Assembly: GCA_030578315.1 (NCBI GenBank) | Contig: JAUQQL010000009.1 | Coordinates: 1-46,604 of the forward strand | DNA length: 46,604 nt | Origin: Thermodesulfobacteriota bacterium | Lineage (GTDB): Bacteria > Desulfobacterota > Thermodesulfobacteria > Thermodesulfobacteriales > Thermodesulfobacteriaceae | Direction of reading: 5' to 3' | Part shown: piece by piece, positions 1-8,335 of the stretch | Layout: each line of letters begins with the position of its first letter | How positions within the stretch are numbered: the stretch's first letter is position 1 | Program-made: the position numbers and the translations under genes | Notes under the pieces: model-generated | Seen by the model: only the letters and a program-made list of their open reading frames with translations | Databases searched by the model: none | Told to the model about the DNA's origin: nothing

Positions 1-2
1 AA

Positions 3-737
3 GTTGTTGTTTCTAAAAAAGAAATAACATCAAGAGTGAGAGTAAGAAAAGATGAAAAGGAAATAGAAATTTTGAAAAAAGCTCAAAAGATTGCTGATAA
101 AATTTTTGAAGAAATTTTAAACTTTATAAAACCAGAAAGGCATACAGAAAAAGAGGTGGCTTTTAAAATTTACGAATTAGCAGTAAAGAAATACGGTTGT
201 GGAGGTTTAAGCTTTGAATCTATTGTTGCTTCGGGAAGTGTTTCTAGCATTCCTCATTACAGAAGCGAAGATAAAATAATTAAAAATAATTCTCCTCTAC
301 TTATTGATTTTGGAGTTATTTATCAAGGTTATGTTTCAGATATGACAAGAACTTTATGGGTAGGAAATAAAGTTGATAGTGAGTTTAAAAAGATTTATAA
401 ATTAGTTTTAGAAGCACAAGAAAGAGCTATAGAAAAATGTAAATTTGAAAAAAGAGTAAAAGCCAAAGAAGTAGATAAAGCAGCAAGAGATTATTTTAAA
501 AAATTTGGTTATGAAAAGTATTTTATTCATAGCACTGGTCATGGTATAGGTATGGACATTCTTGAAGCACCTATCTTAAGTCCTTACTCTAAAGAAGTTT
601 TGGAGGGAAATGAAGTTGTTACTATTGAGCCTGGAATTTATCTTGAAGGAAAATTTGGTATTAGAATAGAAGATACGATTATAACTGGAAGAGGTGAAAA
701 TATTACTTCTTCTTCTAAAGAACTTCTTCGTTTATAA
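3..737 (+). CDS. M24 metallopeptidase (Xaa-Pro aminopeptidase/prolidase), 5' end outside window
   Basis: Pita-bread-fold aminopeptidase that removes N-terminal residues next to proline, cytoplasmic. Numbering from the GTG at 36, the five metal ligands of the family are visible: D91 (LLIDFG), D102 (SDMTRT), H169 (STGHGIG), E198 (TIEPGIY) and E212 (RIEDT); the substrate-binding His is H74 (PHYR). The reading frame is open to the window edge and the upstream residues fit the linker that precedes the catalytic domain, so the GTG at 36 is probably not the real start. The missing part would be the usual N-terminal creatinase-like domain. A 9-nt gap separates it from gatB, so they are probably co-transcribed. 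Methionine aminopeptidase is less likely, because the frame continues upstream and the linker sequence is of PepP/PepQ type. Confidence 0.85.
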   Translation, partial: VVVSKKEITSRVRVRKDEKEIEILKKAQKIADKIFEEILNFIKPERHTEKEVAFKIYELAVKKYGCGGLSFESIVASGSVSSIPHYRSEDKIIKNNSPLLIDFGVIYQGYVSDMTRTLWVGNKVDSEFKKIYKLVLEAQERAIEKCKFEKRVKAKEVDKAARDYFKKFGYEKYFIHSTGHGIGMDILEAPILSPYSKEVLEGNEVVTIEPGIYLEGKFGIRIEDTIITGRGENITSSSKELLRL

Positions 738-746
738 TTAATTTAA

Positions 747-2189
747 ATGGAAGAATTAATTCCTAAAATAGGTTTAGAGATCCATTTAGAACTTCAAACA
801 AAAACTAAACTTTTCTGCCCTTGTAAAAACGATCCTGAAGAAACAGAACCTAATAGAAATATTTGTGAAATTTGTACAGGTCAGCCTGGAGTTTTGCCTG
901 TTTTAAACAAACAAGCAGTTATTTATGCTTATTCATTAGCTAAAGCCTTAAAAATGAAAGTTAACTATAAAAGCGAGTTTGCGAGAAAAAATTATTTTTA
1001 TCCTGACCTTCCTAAAAATTATCAAATTTCCCAATATGAATATCCTTTGGGAGAACAAGGGATTTTTTATTTGGTCAGAGAAAATTTAGAAAAAAAGGTA
1101 AGGATTAGAAGAATTCATCTTGAAGAAGATACTGGAAGAAATTTACATTTCGGAAATTATAGTTTAGTTGATTTTAATAGATCAGGTGTGCCTCTTATTG
1201 AAATTGTTACTGAACCAGATTTAAGATCAGCTGAAGAAGTAGAAATTTTTGCTGAAGAGCTTGTTCTTCTTATAAGACATTTAGGTATTTCTTCTGCAGA
1301 TGCTGAAAAGGGACAAATAAGATTTGAAGCTAACGTTTCTTTAGCCCCTGGAGAAAGTTTAGGCACCAAAGTAGAAATTAAAAATATAAATAAAATTAAA
1401 TCTCTAGTTGAAGCTGTTAAATATGAAATTGGAAGGCAAAAAGAATTAATTTTAAAAGGAGAAAAAATTGTACAAGAAACAAGAGGATATGATGAGAATA
1501 AAAAAATAACCTTTTCTCAAAGATGGAAGGAAGAAGCTGAAGATTATCGGTACTTTCCTGAACCTGATCTTCCTCCGCTTATTATTGATGAAGAGATTGA
1601 AAAAAATGCTCTTTACGTAGAAACGCCCGGAGAAATTAAAATGAGATTTAAAAAAGAATATGGCTTAGATTATAAATTTTCTCAAATTTTAGTTTTAGAA
1701 AAAGAAAGAGTTTATTTTTTTGAAGAAACTCTTTCAGAACTAAGAAAACTTTTAAGTGATCCCGATCTTAGTTTAAAACTTTTAATTAATTTCTTTATCA
1801 ATGATTTTATAGGTTTTCTTGAAAAATATGGTTTAGAGATTAGAAGAGAAAATATTACACCCCATGAATTTGCTCATCTTCTTTATCTTTATAGTCAAAA
1901 TAAAATTTCCTCAAAAATAGTTAAAGAAGCCTTAGAGTTAGGAATTAAAGGAGAAATGAAAGTTGAAGATGTTATTAAAGAAAAAGAAATGATTTCGGAT
2001 GCTGAAGTTTTAGATAAAATTATTGAAGAAGTTATTAAAGAATTTCCGCAAAGCGTTGAAGATTATATAAAAGGTGAAGAAAAAGCTTTAGAATTTTTAA
2101 TAGGTCAAGTTATGAAAAAAACAAAGGGAAGGGCAGAACCAAATCTAACTCGTCAAATTATTTTAGAAAAAATAAGCCATGCAAAGTGA
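747..2189 (+). CDS. gatB: Asp-tRNA(Asn)/Glu-tRNA(Gln) amidotransferase subunit B
   Basis: Kinase-like subunit of GatCAB, which converts misacylated Glu-tRNA(Gln) and Asp-tRNA(Asn) to the correct amides in the cytoplasm. The N-terminus carries the GatB signature (IGLEIHLEL) and a Cys set that binds zinc in this family (C24, C26, C40, C43), followed by the GTPGVLP-like stretch and the YPDLPKNYQISQ motif. The C-terminal YqeY-like tRNA-binding domain ends in EPNLTRQIILEKI. Its 480 residues are normal for the family. gatA and gatC are not nearby. No Shine-Dalgarno precedes the ATG. The last 11 nt overlap the short zero-frame leader of prfB, suggesting translational coupling. Confidence 0.97.
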   Translation: MEELIPKIGLEIHLELQTKTKLFCPCKNDPEETEPNRNICEICTGQPGVLPVLNKQAVIYAYSLAKALKMKVNYKSEFARKNYFYPDLPKNYQISQYEYPLGEQGIFYLVRENLEKKVRIRRIHLEEDTGRNLHFGNYSLVDFNRSGVPLIEIVTEPDLRSAEEVEIFAEELVLLIRHLGISSADAEKGQIRFEANVSLAPGESLGTKVEIKNINKIKSLVEAVKYEIGRQKELILKGEKIVQETRGYDENKKITFSQRWKEEAEDYRYFPEPDLPPLIIDEEIEKNALYVETPGEIKMRFKKEYGLDYKFSQILVLEKERVYFFEETLSELRKLLSDPDLSLKLLINFFINDFIGFLEKYGLEIRRENITPHEFAHLLYLYSQNKISSKIVKEALELGIKGEMKVEDVIKEKEMISDAEVLDKIIEEVIKEFPQSVEDYIKGEEKALEFLIGQVMKKTKGRAEPNLTRQIILEKISHAK

Positions 2190-3190
2190 AAATAAATTCT
2201 TAACCGTTCTCCAGTTTTTGGAGAACTATCTTTGAAACTCAAAAATTAGAGAAAGAATTAGAAGAACTTAAAAAAGAAACAGAAAAGCCAGATTTTTGGG
2301 AAAAGGAAAATTTTTCTGTTATTGAAAGAATCTCTTATCTAGAAAAACTTTTTAAAGATTTGGAGGAATTGAAAAAGACTTATGACTTAAAAGAATTTAA
2401 AAATAAACTGAAAGAATTTATAAAAAATTTCCTTCTTAAAGAAAAATATGATGATAAAAAATGTATCCTTTCTATTTATTCGGGTGTAGGAGGAAAAGAC
2501 GCCGAAGATTGGGTAAGAATACTTGAAAGTATGTATGAAAAATTTTTTGAAAAAATGAATTGGGATTTCATTTGGCTTGATGAAGATAAAAACGAATATG
2601 GGGGCTATAAATATATAAGCTTTAGAATTGAAGAAGATTATTCTTACGGAATTTTAAAATGGGAAAATGGTGTTCATAGACTTGTAAGAATTTCTCCTTT
2701 TTCTGCTAAAGGTTTAAGACATACAAGTTTTGCTTATGTAGAGGTTTTACCTTTAATTGAAAAACCAGAGTTTAAAATAGAAGAAAAAGACATAGAAATC
2801 CAAACTTTTAGAGCCAGCGGTAGAGGTGGTCAGAATGTCAACAAAGTAGAAACAGCTGTGAGAGTTATTTATAAACCTTTAAATATTGTTGTTACCTGTC
2901 AAAACGAAAGATATCAGCATCGAAATAGAGAATTGGCGCTAAGTATTCTTTATTCAAAACTTCAAAAAATTTTAGAAGAAAAACATAAAAAAGAGTTAGA
3001 AGAAATAAAAGGAGAAAAAATTGAAATAGGGTGGGGAAATCAAATAAGGTCTTATATTTTTGATCCTTATAAACTTGTTAAAGATTTAAGAAGCAAAAAG
3101 GAAACTTCGAGGCTTGAAGAAGTTCTTGAAGGTAGATTAGATCTTATTCATCCTTTGGGAACTATTTTAGAAATTCTTATGTTAAAATAG
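2179..3190 (+). CDS. prfB: Peptide chain release factor 2, expressed by programmed +1 frameshift
   Basis: RF2 terminates translation at UGA and UAA. The body has the RF2 codon-recognition tripeptide SPF (about residue 172) and the GGQ peptidyl-hydrolysis motif (about residues 216-218). The conserved N-terminal coiled coil, including PDFW, lies in the body frame but has no ATG/GTG/TTG start upstream of it. Instead a zero-frame ORF starts at ATG 2179 ([18 protein letters not shown]) and ends in CTT-TGA at 2230-2235. A +1 slip there joins it to the body, as in classical prfB. The resulting product is about 336 residues, slightly shorter than typical. Without the shift only an N-terminally truncated protein from TTG 2360 could be made. 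The leader overlaps the end of gatB by 11 nt. Confidence 0.93.
2220..2236 (+). promoter_or_regulatory. prfB programmed +1 frameshift site
   Basis: The site reads GGAG AACTAT CTT TGA A. The CTT at 2230-2232 allows P-site tRNA-Leu to slip onto TTT, and the in-frame TGA at 2233-2235 is the pause read by RF2 itself, giving autoregulation. In the classical site an SD-like AGGGGG lies 3 nt before CTT; here a weaker GGAG lies 6 nt before it. That spacing, and the missing anti-SD in this genome's 16S, make SD-stimulated slippage doubtful. Confidence 0.85.
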
Positions 3191-3195
3191 AAACA

Positions 3196-3879
3196 ATGAT
3201 CGTTTTAAAAAATGTCACTAAAATTTTTCCACCTAATGTTGTTGCTTTAGATAATATAAGTTTTGAAATAAAAAGTGGTGAATTTGTTCTTATTATAGGA
3301 AGGAGTGGAGCAGGGAAAAGTACGGTTTTAAGACTTATTAATAAAGAAATTGATCCTACTAAAGGAGAAATTTTTTATAAAAATTTTAAAATAACCAAAA
3401 TCTCCTCAAAGAAAAAAAGGGAATTAAGAAGAAAGATCATTACTATTTTTCAGGATTTTAAACTTTTAAACAAAAAGACAGTTTTTGAAAATCTTAGTCT
3501 GCCTTTGGAAATTTTAGGTAAAAGTAAAAAAGAAATTGAGAAAGAAGTTTTAAATATAGCTCAAAAATTAAAAATTGAAAATAAGTTAAACCAAAGGGCA
3601 GAAACTCTTTCAGGAGGTGAAAAACAAAAGGTTTGTTTAGCAAGAGGTCTTTTATATAATCCTGAAGTTATTTTGGCAGATGAACCTACAGGTAATTTAG
3701 ATCCTTTAAGTACCCACGAAATTTTAGAAATCTTAAAATCATTAAATAAAGAAGGAATAACGATTATTTTTGCCACCCATAACAAGGAAATTGTCAATTC
3801 ATTAAAAACAAGAGTGATTACTTTAGATAATGGTCGTTTAGTAAGAGATGAAAATCCTGGAAGCTATTCAATTTTTTAA
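3196..3879 (+). CDS. ftsE: Cell-division ABC transporter ATP-binding protein FtsE
   Basis: ATPase partner of FtsX. On the inner face of the membrane the pair couples divisome activity to activation of peptidoglycan hydrolases. It shows Walker A GRSGAGKST (residues 35-43), the signature LSGGEKQKV, Walker B VILADEPTGNLD, and the switch His (FATHNKE). Its 227 residues are normal for FtsE. ftsX follows after 12 nt, which confirms the assignment against other small ABC ATPases. It starts 5 nt after the prfB stop with no Shine-Dalgarno. Confidence 0.95.
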   Translation: MIVLKNVTKIFPPNVVALDNISFEIKSGEFVLIIGRSGAGKSTVLRLINKEIDPTKGEIFYKNFKITKISSKKKRELRRKIITIFQDFKLLNKKTVFENLSLPLEILGKSKKEIEKEVLNIAQKLKIENKLNQRAETLSGGEKQKVCLARGLLYNPEVILADEPTGNLDPLSTHEILEILKSLNKEGITIIFATHNKEIVNSLKTRVITLDNGRLVRDENPGSYSIF

Positions 3880-3891
3880 TTTTGACTAAAA

Positions 3892-4809
3892 ATGAGGAGT
3901 TTCTTTTATCTTATTAAAAGAAGTTTTTCAAAAAGCTTTAACATTTTTTTAGAGGAAGGCTCGCTTACTTTTGTTAACTTGTTTACTATTATTTTAGTTT
4001 CTTTAACTCTTTGGAGTGCAGTTTACATTTTTTATTTCTCGGAAAGCTTAAAAACTTATCTTCAAAATCGTTTAGACTTTTCAATTTATTTTAAAGAAGG
4101 AACAAGTAGAGAAGAAATTGAGAAAATTCAAAAAATTTTATATAACTTTCCTGGAGTAAAAGAAGTTAATTTAGTTACTCAAGAAATGGCTTTTGAGAAA
4201 TTAAAAAAGGAATCAAAAACAAATCCTATTATTGAAAGAGCTTTAACTGAACTGAAATCAAATCCTTTGGTTGACTATTTAGTTGTTAAAGCAGAAAATA
4301 GCGAAATCTATCCAAAAATTAGTGATTATCTTTTAAAGTCTCCTTACAGCGGAAAAATTGATTATTTAAGTTATTTCGAAAATAGAAAGATAATTGAAAG
4401 GGCTATAAGTTTTACAAATAATTTAAAAATCATTGTTTTAGGTATTCTTATCGTAGTTCTTCTTTTTTCTTTCTTTATCACTTTTAATACCCTTTACATT
4501 TCTTTTTATTCTCTAAAAGAAGAAATTGAAATTTTACAACTTTTAGGTGCTAGCAATTCTTTTATTAGGCTTCCTTTTATTTTTTACTCCTTGCTTTTTT
4601 CAGTCATCGGCTATATTTTTTCTTTGGGGATTGTGGTTTTATTTTTAGAAAAAACAAAAAACTTTTGGTCGATGGTTATTCCTAATTTTTCTCCTTATTA
4701 CTTTACTTTAGAAAATTTTTTTAACTTGAATTTTTTAATTTTAGGCTTTATAATTTTAATAAATACCTTAAGCAGTTTTTTTATTTTACAAAAATATTTT
4801 AAACTATGA
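3892..4809 (+). CDS. ftsX: Cell-division protein FtsX (permease-like)
   Basis: Membrane partner of FtsE that transmits ATP-driven changes to periplasmic or extracellular hydrolase activators. Architecture by eye: a short cytoplasmic N-terminus, one membrane helix at about residues 25-50, an extracellular domain at about 55-170 with the FtsX-type LVTQEMAFEKLKKE segment, then three C-terminal helices; the cytoplasmic loop before the third helix carries EEIEILQLLGAS, as in FtsX/MacB permeases. Its 305 residues are typical. It overlaps ndk by 4 nt (ATGA), indicating one operon. Confidence 0.95.
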   Translation: MRSFFYLIKRSFSKSFNIFLEEGSLTFVNLFTIILVSLTLWSAVYIFYFSESLKTYLQNRLDFSIYFKEGTSREEIEKIQKILYNFPGVKEVNLVTQEMAFEKLKKESKTNPIIERALTELKSNPLVDYLVVKAENSEIYPKISDYLLKSPYSGKIDYLSYFENRKIIERAISFTNNLKIIVLGILIVVLLFSFFITFNTLYISFYSLKEEIEILQLLGASNSFIRLPFIFYSLLFSVIGYIFSLGIVVLFLEKTKNFWSMVIPNFSPYYFTLENFFNLNFLILGFIILINTLSSFFILQKYFKL

Positions 4810-5387
4810 AGGAAAATCTTATAAAAAAGATTAAAAAAGAAAGAACATTAGTCCTTATTAAACCTGATGGTGTTGAAAGAAAATTGGTTGGAGAAATAAT
4901 TTCAAGATTTGAAAGAGCAGGTTTAAGAATAGTAGGTTTAGGTATTGTAAAGCCAAGTAGAAAACTTATTGATAAACATTATCCTAAAACAAGAGAATGG
5001 ATTGAAAATTTGGGAAATAACACGTTAAAAACAGCAGAAGAACTAAAAATTAAAGTTGATTTAAAAAAAGATTATGGTGTGAGTAACGTTTATGAACTTG
5101 GTCTTAAAGTAAGAGAATGGTTGATAAATTATGTAAGCTCTGGTCCTGTAGTTAAAATTGCCTTAGAAGGACCACATGCTATTCAAATTGTAAGAAAACT
5201 TGCAGGAAAAACAGTGCCCCTATTTGCAGAGCCAGGAACAATCAGAGGTGATTTTTCTACAGATTCAGCTATTTTAGCTAATTTAGAGTTAAGAGGTGTT
5301 TATAATTTAATTCATGCTTCAGGTAATGAAAAGGAAGCAGAATATGAACTAAAGCTTTGGTTTAGAAAGGACGAATTAATCGATTAA
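4806..5387 (+). CDS. ndk: Nucleoside diphosphate kinase with internal insertion
   Basis: Transfers gamma-phosphate from ATP to NDPs through a phospho-histidine, balancing nucleotide pools. It has the N-terminal TLVLIKPDGVER motif, the SGPVVKIALEGPHA region, the FAEPGTIRGDF loop and the active-site His in NLIHASG. At 193 residues it is about 45 longer than a typical NDK. The extra segment sits between KHYPKTREW and the REWLINYVSSGP helix, where classic enzymes are short, and leaves the catalytic core intact. It starts inside the last codon of ftsX. Confidence 0.95.
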   Translation: MKENLIKKIKKERTLVLIKPDGVERKLVGEIISRFERAGLRIVGLGIVKPSRKLIDKHYPKTREWIENLGNNTLKTAEELKIKVDLKKDYGVSNVYELGLKVREWLINYVSSGPVVKIALEGPHAIQIVRKLAGKTVPLFAEPGTIRGDFSTDSAILANLELRGVYNLIHASGNEKEAEYELKLWFRKDELID

Positions 5388-5391
5388 AAAA

Positions 5392-5589
5392 ATGGTTGTA
5401 CCCACTAAAAAACTTTCAAGATCAAGATATAGAAAAAGAAGATATCAAAAAGAGAAAGCTAAAGCCCTTCAACTTCAGAAATGTAAAAATTGCGGTGCTT
5501 TAAAACCATCGCATCGAATTTGTCCTGAGTGCGGTTTTTATAGAGGCAAAGTTTATTTCACACCTCAAGCTAAAAAAGAAAAGGAATAA
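5392..5589 (+). CDS. rpmF: 50S ribosomal protein bL32
   Basis: Small zinc-ribbon protein of the large subunit. The basic N-terminus begins MVVPTKKLSRSR and is followed by a CxxC...CxxC zinc ribbon (CKNCG, CPECG) and the GFYRGK segment typical of L32. Its 65 residues are normal. It begins 4 nt after ndk and its stop codon directly abuts the nusB ATG, so it is surely co-transcribed. No Shine-Dalgarno is visible. Confidence 0.96.
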   Translation: MVVPTKKLSRSRYRKRRYQKEKAKALQLQKCKNCGALKPSHRICPECGFYRGKVYFTPQAKKEKE

Positions 5590-6042
5590 ATGGCTACAAG
5601 ACATCTTTCAAGGATTATTGTTTTGCAAACCCTTTACGAATGGAGTTTTTGGGGATATCCTGAAGGCAAATGGCAAGAGATTTTCGAAAGAAATTTAAAA
5701 GAATTTGGCCAGGATATAGACGAACCTGATTTTCCAAGAAAACTTATAGAAGGGATTGTTAAAAATTTAGATTTTATTGATGAAATAATTAAAAAATCAT
5801 CTAAAAATTGGCCATTTGAACATATTCCTTTAATGGAAAAAAACATTTTAAGAATTGCTATCTACGAAATTTATTTTCAAGACAAAAATGAAGTGCCTAT
5901 AAAAGTAGCTATTAATGAAGCTATTGAGCTTGCTAAAAATTTTATTACTGAAGCTTCAGCAAAATTTATAAATGGGGTTTTAGGAACTGTTTATGAAAAT
6001 TACTTAACTGAGCAAAATGCCAAAGAAAGTCTTAAAAATTAA
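5590..6042 (+). CDS. nusB: Transcription antitermination factor NusB
   Basis: Binds boxA RNA with NusE (S10) in rRNA antitermination complexes. The all-alpha NusB fold is recognisable: an N-terminal helix ([15 protein letters not shown]), the [13 protein letters not shown] helix, and the C-terminal [17 protein letters not shown] and [10 protein letters not shown] signatures. Its 150 residues are normal. It has zero spacing from rpmF and a 26-nt overlap with rnc. Its likely target, a boxA-like motif, is seen in the 16S leader at 44473-44486. Confidence 0.95.
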   Translation: MATRHLSRIIVLQTLYEWSFWGYPEGKWQEIFERNLKEFGQDIDEPDFPRKLIEGIVKNLDFIDEIIKKSSKNWPFEHIPLMEKNILRIAIYEIYFQDKNEVPIKVAINEAIELAKNFITEASAKFINGVLGTVYENYLTEQNAKESLKN

Positions 6043-6715
6043 AGAAATTGAAAAAATATTCAACATTAAAATAAAAAATAAAGATATTTGGCTTTCTGCA
6101 GTTATTCATAAGTCTTGGCTTTTTTATCACCATCTTACTAACCTACCTAATAATGAAAAGTTAGAATTTATTGGTGATGCTATTTTACAAATGATTGTTA
6201 GTCTTTATCTTTATGAAAATTTCAAAGATTTAGATGAGGGCAAGCTTTCCCTTATCAGAGCTAATCTTGTAAATAGACATCGTTTAGGAGAAATTGCTTT
6301 AAAACTTAATTTAGATAGAATCATTAACATTTCACCTGTTTTAGATAAAAAAGGAAAATTAACTGTCTTAGGAGATTCTTTAGAGGCTATTATTGGCGCT
6401 CTTTATTTAGATCAAGGAGAAGAAAAGGCAAGGGAATTTATTTATGAGCATATTCTAAAGGACGCCGCAGAGGTTATTAAAAAAGGAGAAATTAAAGATC
6501 CAAAAACTTATTTTCAAGAAATTATTCAAAAAAAATATGGTATTTTGCCAGAATATAAAATTACAGAAGTTTCGGGTCCGCCTCATCAAAGAAAATTTAA
6601 GGTTGCTCTTTATCTTAAGGATGTTAAAATTTCTGAAGGGCAAGGAACATCCAAACAAGAAGCAGAATTTGATGCTGCTCTTAAGGCTATAGAAAAATTT
6701 ATGAATTCAAATTAA
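6017..6715 (+). CDS. rnc: Ribonuclease III
   Basis: Double-stranded-RNA endonuclease that processes rRNA precursors. The catalytic signature [11 protein letters not shown] sits near residues 48-58, with further catalytic acids in the [14 protein letters not shown] segment. A C-terminal dsRNA-binding domain starts at [11 protein letters not shown] and contains [17 protein letters not shown]. Its 232 residues are typical. The start overlaps nusB by 26 nt. The stop overlaps the convergent CCA-adding enzyme gene by 4 nt. The long inverted repeat flanking 16S in this window is a predicted substrate. Confidence 0.97.
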   Translation: MPKKVLKIKEIEKIFNIKIKNKDIWLSAVIHKSWLFYHHLTNLPNNEKLEFIGDAILQMIVSLYLYENFKDLDEGKLSLIRANLVNRHRLGEIALKLNLDRIINISPVLDKKGKLTVLGDSLEAIIGALYLDQGEEKAREFIYEHILKDAAEVIKKGEIKDPKTYFQEIIQKKYGILPEYKITEVSGPPHQRKFKVALYLKDVKISEGQGTSKQEAEFDAALKAIEKFMNSN

Positions 6716-8175
6716 ACTCCATATTTCTTTCTAATTTCTTCTTCTTTTTCTTTTTCAATCTTTTTTATCTTTTCTTCTCCTTCTTCTGCTAATTTTTTAA
6801 GCTCTTCATCACTTAAATTTTTAAGCTCACTTGCTCTTTGAATTAAATATTCTCTTTCATTTCTTTTTGGATCTTCAATAACTTCATCTAAAAGAATTTT
6901 TAAAATATAACCAACTTTTGGTCCTTGGGGTACTCCTAAATTTAAAATATCATAACCATTTATTTTAAGCATTTTAGGAGAAATAGGCTCTAACTTTACT
7001 TTTTCAATAAGAAACTTTAAATATCTAAGTCTATAAGGATGAGCTTTAGGAACACCAGAACCAATGCGATCAGCTTCTCTTAGTTTAAAAAGATCATCTA
7101 GATTTTCTTCACCAACTCGTCTAACAAATCTTCTAACGGCTGCTGGAGTGACTTTATCAATTTCAAGATAAAACATATGATGCCTAACTAAATGAGTAAC
7201 TTTTTTAACTATTTCTTTAGGATATCTAAATCTCTCTAAAATTTTTTTAACTATTTTAGCACCAACAATTTCATGATTATAAAAAGTAGCTTCTGGCCCT
7301 TCGCCTTGTTTAGTTAATGGCTTGCCAATATCATGAAATAATGCTGAAAGTCTTAAATGTAAAGGAAAATTTTTTTTAACTGCATATTCTAAAGATTTTA
7401 AAGAATGTGTATAAACGTCATACTTGTGGTGTTTATTCTGACTAACTCCATAACCTCTTTCAAGTTCAGGTAAAATTTCTCTAAGAAGTCCTGATTCTCT
7501 CAAAAGTTCAATTCCTCGAACTGCATTTTCGCTCATAATAATTCTATTAAACTCATCTCTAATTCTTTCATAAGCAATATAATTTATAAGCTCCTTATTT
7601 TTTTGAATAGCTAAAAAGGTTTTTTCTTCAATTTCAAAATTTAACTCACAAGCAAGTCTTATAGCTCTCATCATTCTTAAAGCATCTTCATAAAATCTTT
7701 CTTCAGGATTCCCCACAGCTTTTATTTTTTTCTCTTCAAGATCTTTTAAACCTCCAAAATAGTCAATAATATTTCCTTCAAAATCAAGAGCTAAAGCATT
7801 AATAGTAAAATCTCTTCTTTTAAGATCATCTTCAAGTTTTTCTGCAAAAATAACTTCTTCAGGATGTCTAAAATCTAAATATCTTCCTTCAATTCTAAAA
7901 GTAGTCACTTCAATTACTTTTAAGCTTTCTTCTGTTGAACCTGTTTTTACACCTACAGTGCCAAATCTATTTTCATAAAAAGCAGAATCTCCAAAAATTT
8001 TTAAAATTTCTTCTGGTTTAGCATTAGTAGTAATATCCCAATCTTTAGGTTTTCTTTTAAGTAAAATATCTCTAACGCAGCCACCAACAAGATAAGCAGA
8101 ATATCCATTATCTAAAATTTTTTTCCATATAGACAAAACTTCATGAGGTAGGGAAGAGATATTTATTTTTTTCAT
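6712..8175 (-). CDS. cca: CCA-adding tRNA nucleotidyltransferase with HD domain
   Basis: Adds or repairs the 3'-CCA of tRNAs. From ATG 8175 (MKKINISSLP) it has the class II nucleotidyltransferase head GGCVRD (31-36) with DWD metal ligands (45-47), the RRDFTIN nucleotide-recognition motif (120-126), a tRNA-binding region, and an HD phosphohydrolase domain (LFHDIGKP, about 279-286). The frame is open upstream into the tRNA-Gly gene, but those 23 residues are translated tRNA and the ATG at 8175 is the sensible start. Both tRNAs in this window lack encoded CCA, so the enzyme must be essential. pcnB-type poly(A) polymerase is an alternative within the same family. The C-terminus is highly charged. 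Confidence 0.9.
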   Translation of the reverse strand: MKKINISSLPHEVLSIWKKILDNGYSAYLVGGCVRDILLKRKPKDWDITTNAKPEEILKIFGDSAFYENRFGTVGVKTGSTEESLKVIEVTTFRIEGRYLDFRHPEEVIFAEKLEDDLKRRDFTINALALDFEGNIIDYFGGLKDLEEKKIKAVGNPEERFYEDALRMMRAIRLACELNFEIEEKTFLAIQKNKELINYIAYERIRDEFNRIIMSENAVRGIELLRESGLLREILPELERGYGVSQNKHHKYDVYTHSLKSLEYAVKKNFPLHLRLSALFHDIGKPLTKQGEGPEATFYNHEIVGAKIVKKILERFRYPKEIVKKVTHLVRHHMFYLEIDKVTPAAVRRFVRRVGEENLDDLFKLREADRIGSGVPKAHPYRLRYLKFLIEKVKLEPISPKMLKINGYDILNLGVPQGPKVGYILKILLDEVIEDPKRNEREYLIQRASELKNLSDEELKKLAEEGEEKIKKIEKEKEEEIRKKYGV

Positions 8176-8186
8176 CAAGTATTTTA

Positions 8187-8258
8187 AGCGGTGGACGGGA
8201 TTCGAACCCGCGACCTCCACCTTGGGAAGGTGGCGTTCTACCACTGAACTACCACCGC
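8187..8258 (-). tRNA. tRNA-Gly (anticodon CCC)
   Basis: Complete cloverleaf: acceptor GCGGTGG paired with CCACCGC, D arm with GTTCAGTGGTAGAAC, anticodon stem CCACC/GGTGG around loop TTCCCAA (anticodon CCC, reads GGG), and T arm GCGGG-TTCGAAT-CCCGT. Discriminator base is U, as in bacterial tRNA-Gly. No CCA is encoded. Its 3' end is 11 nt from the start codon of the CCA-adding enzyme on the same strand. Confidence 0.95.
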
Positions 8259-8287
8259 CAAATTTAATAAAAAGATCTTGTATTTAA

Positions 8288-8293
8288 ATTATA
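8288..8293 (-). promoter_or_regulatory. Candidate -10 box for tRNA-Gly/cca
   Basis: A perfect TATAAT on the minus strand lies 29 nt before the tRNA-Gly 5' end. I see no good -35 at 17 nt (the sequence there is an A/T run), so this is weaker than the divergent plus-strand promoter that starts at 8301. Confidence 0.4.
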
Positions 8294-8300
8294 AAATATA

Positions 8301-8329
8301 TTGACAAAAAAATTTTTTTAATTTAAAAT
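8301..8329 (+). promoter_or_regulatory. Consensus sigma-70 promoter, copy 1
   Basis: TTGACA (8301-8306), 17-nt spacer, TAAAAT (8324-8329). Predicted start is near 8336, just before GC-rich element 1. The -35, spacer and -10 are almost identical in sequence to the promoter at 8542-8570 (spacer A7-T7 core shared), so this is a repeated promoter cassette. Confidence 0.8.
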
Positions 8330-8335
8330 GGCAAA

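Noticed and set aside
8176-8244. Extended N-terminus for the CCA-adding enzyme
   Set aside because: The extra 23 codons are translated tRNA-Gly sequence; ATG 8175 gives the normal domain start.
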